Source of the DNA: Mycobacterium sp. ITM-2016-00318 | GTDB lineage: Bacteria > Actinomycetota > Actinomycetes > Mycobacteriales > Mycobacteriaceae | Assembly (NCBI RefSeq): GCF_002968285.2 | Contig: NZ_CP134400.1 | Coordinates: 4,960,001-5,024,000, forward strand | Direction: 5' to 3' | Length of the DNA: 64,000 nucleotides | Shown: in pieces, positions 63,822-64,000 of the stretch | Numbering within the stretch: position 1 is the first letter of the stretch | Layout: each line of letters starts with the position of its first letter | Notes under the pieces: generated by a model | Told to the model about the DNA's origin: nothing | Database searches by the model: none | Seen by the model: the letters and a program-made list of their open reading frames with translations, nothing else | Position numbers and translations under genes: made by a program

Positions 63822-63931
63822 CCCAAGCCCCGGCCGGCGCGGCGACCCACTCGCCCGCGCCGGCCGGTTTGGTCGGCGCCGTGTTTCCTCACGTGATGCT
63901 TCGATTCATACCAAGAGAACAAGGCCCAGAC

Positions 63932-64000
63932 ATGCCCACCGACCTCGCCGCAATGGCCAACGAGTCCGGGACGAAGTTCATCCTCGCGCTGTTCGTCGAC
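63932..64000 (+). CDS. type III glutamine synthetase (start only)
   Basis: The window holds the first 23 codons: MPTDLAAMANESGTKFILAL then FVD. This matches the N-terminus of mycobacterial type III glutamine synthetases (GlnT-like) next to amt as I remember the M. smegmatis order. Ligates ammonia to glutamate. Truncated by the window edge. Confidence 0.7.
   Translation, partial: MPTDLAAMANESGTKFILALFVD

Overview
The window is high-GC actinobacterial DNA that I read as a rapidly growing Mycobacterium (Mycolicibacterium type). This rests on gene order. From left to right it follows the M. tuberculosis block Rv3662c to Rv3709c: acs, Rv3668c protease, ephE, marP, nudix, thioredoxin-like, nth, crp, MBL, ridA, the Rv3679-Rv3680 ATPase pair, whiB4, ponA2, metallophosphoesterase, cds1, yqeY, the moxR2 cluster, glpK, egtA-E and asd-ask. 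It ends in amt followed by a type III glutamine synthetase. Assignments come from reading motifs and from recalled synteny; no database was searched.

Layout. 0.1-18.8 kb is conserved mycobacterial core: acetate activation, acid-resistance protease MarP, DNA repair, the CRP regulator, two paired ATPases, WhiB4, the bifunctional penicillin-binding protein PonA2 and a cysteine desulfhydrase. A tRNA-Pro(CGG) at 19.1 kb marks the switch to a variable region (19.2-30.2 kb). That region holds a Ser/Thr kinase with a repetitive charged tail, a small Trp-rich secreted peptide, a zinc-ribbon membrane protein, a twice-frameshifted beta-propeller lipoprotein pseudogene and an ArsR-CDF metal efflux pair.

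Next comes a cluster (24.6-30.2 kb) in which nearly every transcription unit has a SigF-type promoter (GTTT, 15 bp, GGGTAT-like). It encodes a haem-oxygenase-like putative di-iron enzyme, a CDGSH iron-sulfur protein with a PrmC-like methyltransferase, a 50-aa acidic peptide, a hemerythrin, a manganese catalase and an F420-type oxidoreductase. I read it as a general-stress and peroxide-defence island.

30.2-38.6 kb is core again: YqeY, a SIMPL protein and the membrane cluster DUF4129-DUF4350-MoxR-DUF58 facing SpoIIM/RDD. 38.7-42.5 kb is an accessory insert: carotenoid oxygenase with a divergent PadR regulator, a second PadR regulator and an aldo/keto reductase. 42.5-53.5 kb holds glpK, a methyltransferase, a CD225 protein, an MBL hydrolase, a GCS2-like ligase, a lipoprotein and the complete ergothioneine operon egtABCDE, whose genes overlap by 1-4 nt throughout. 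53.6-62.4 kb holds a PknH-like sensor domain protein, Ohr/OsmC, a clade-3-like catalase with a SigF-like promoter, several membrane or secreted proteins, and asd-ask. The right edge is the nitrogen-responsive amt and glnT start.

Many genes appear leaderless: a TANNNT -10 box lies 6-8 nt before the start codon. I see no transposase, integrase, phage gene or CRISPR array.
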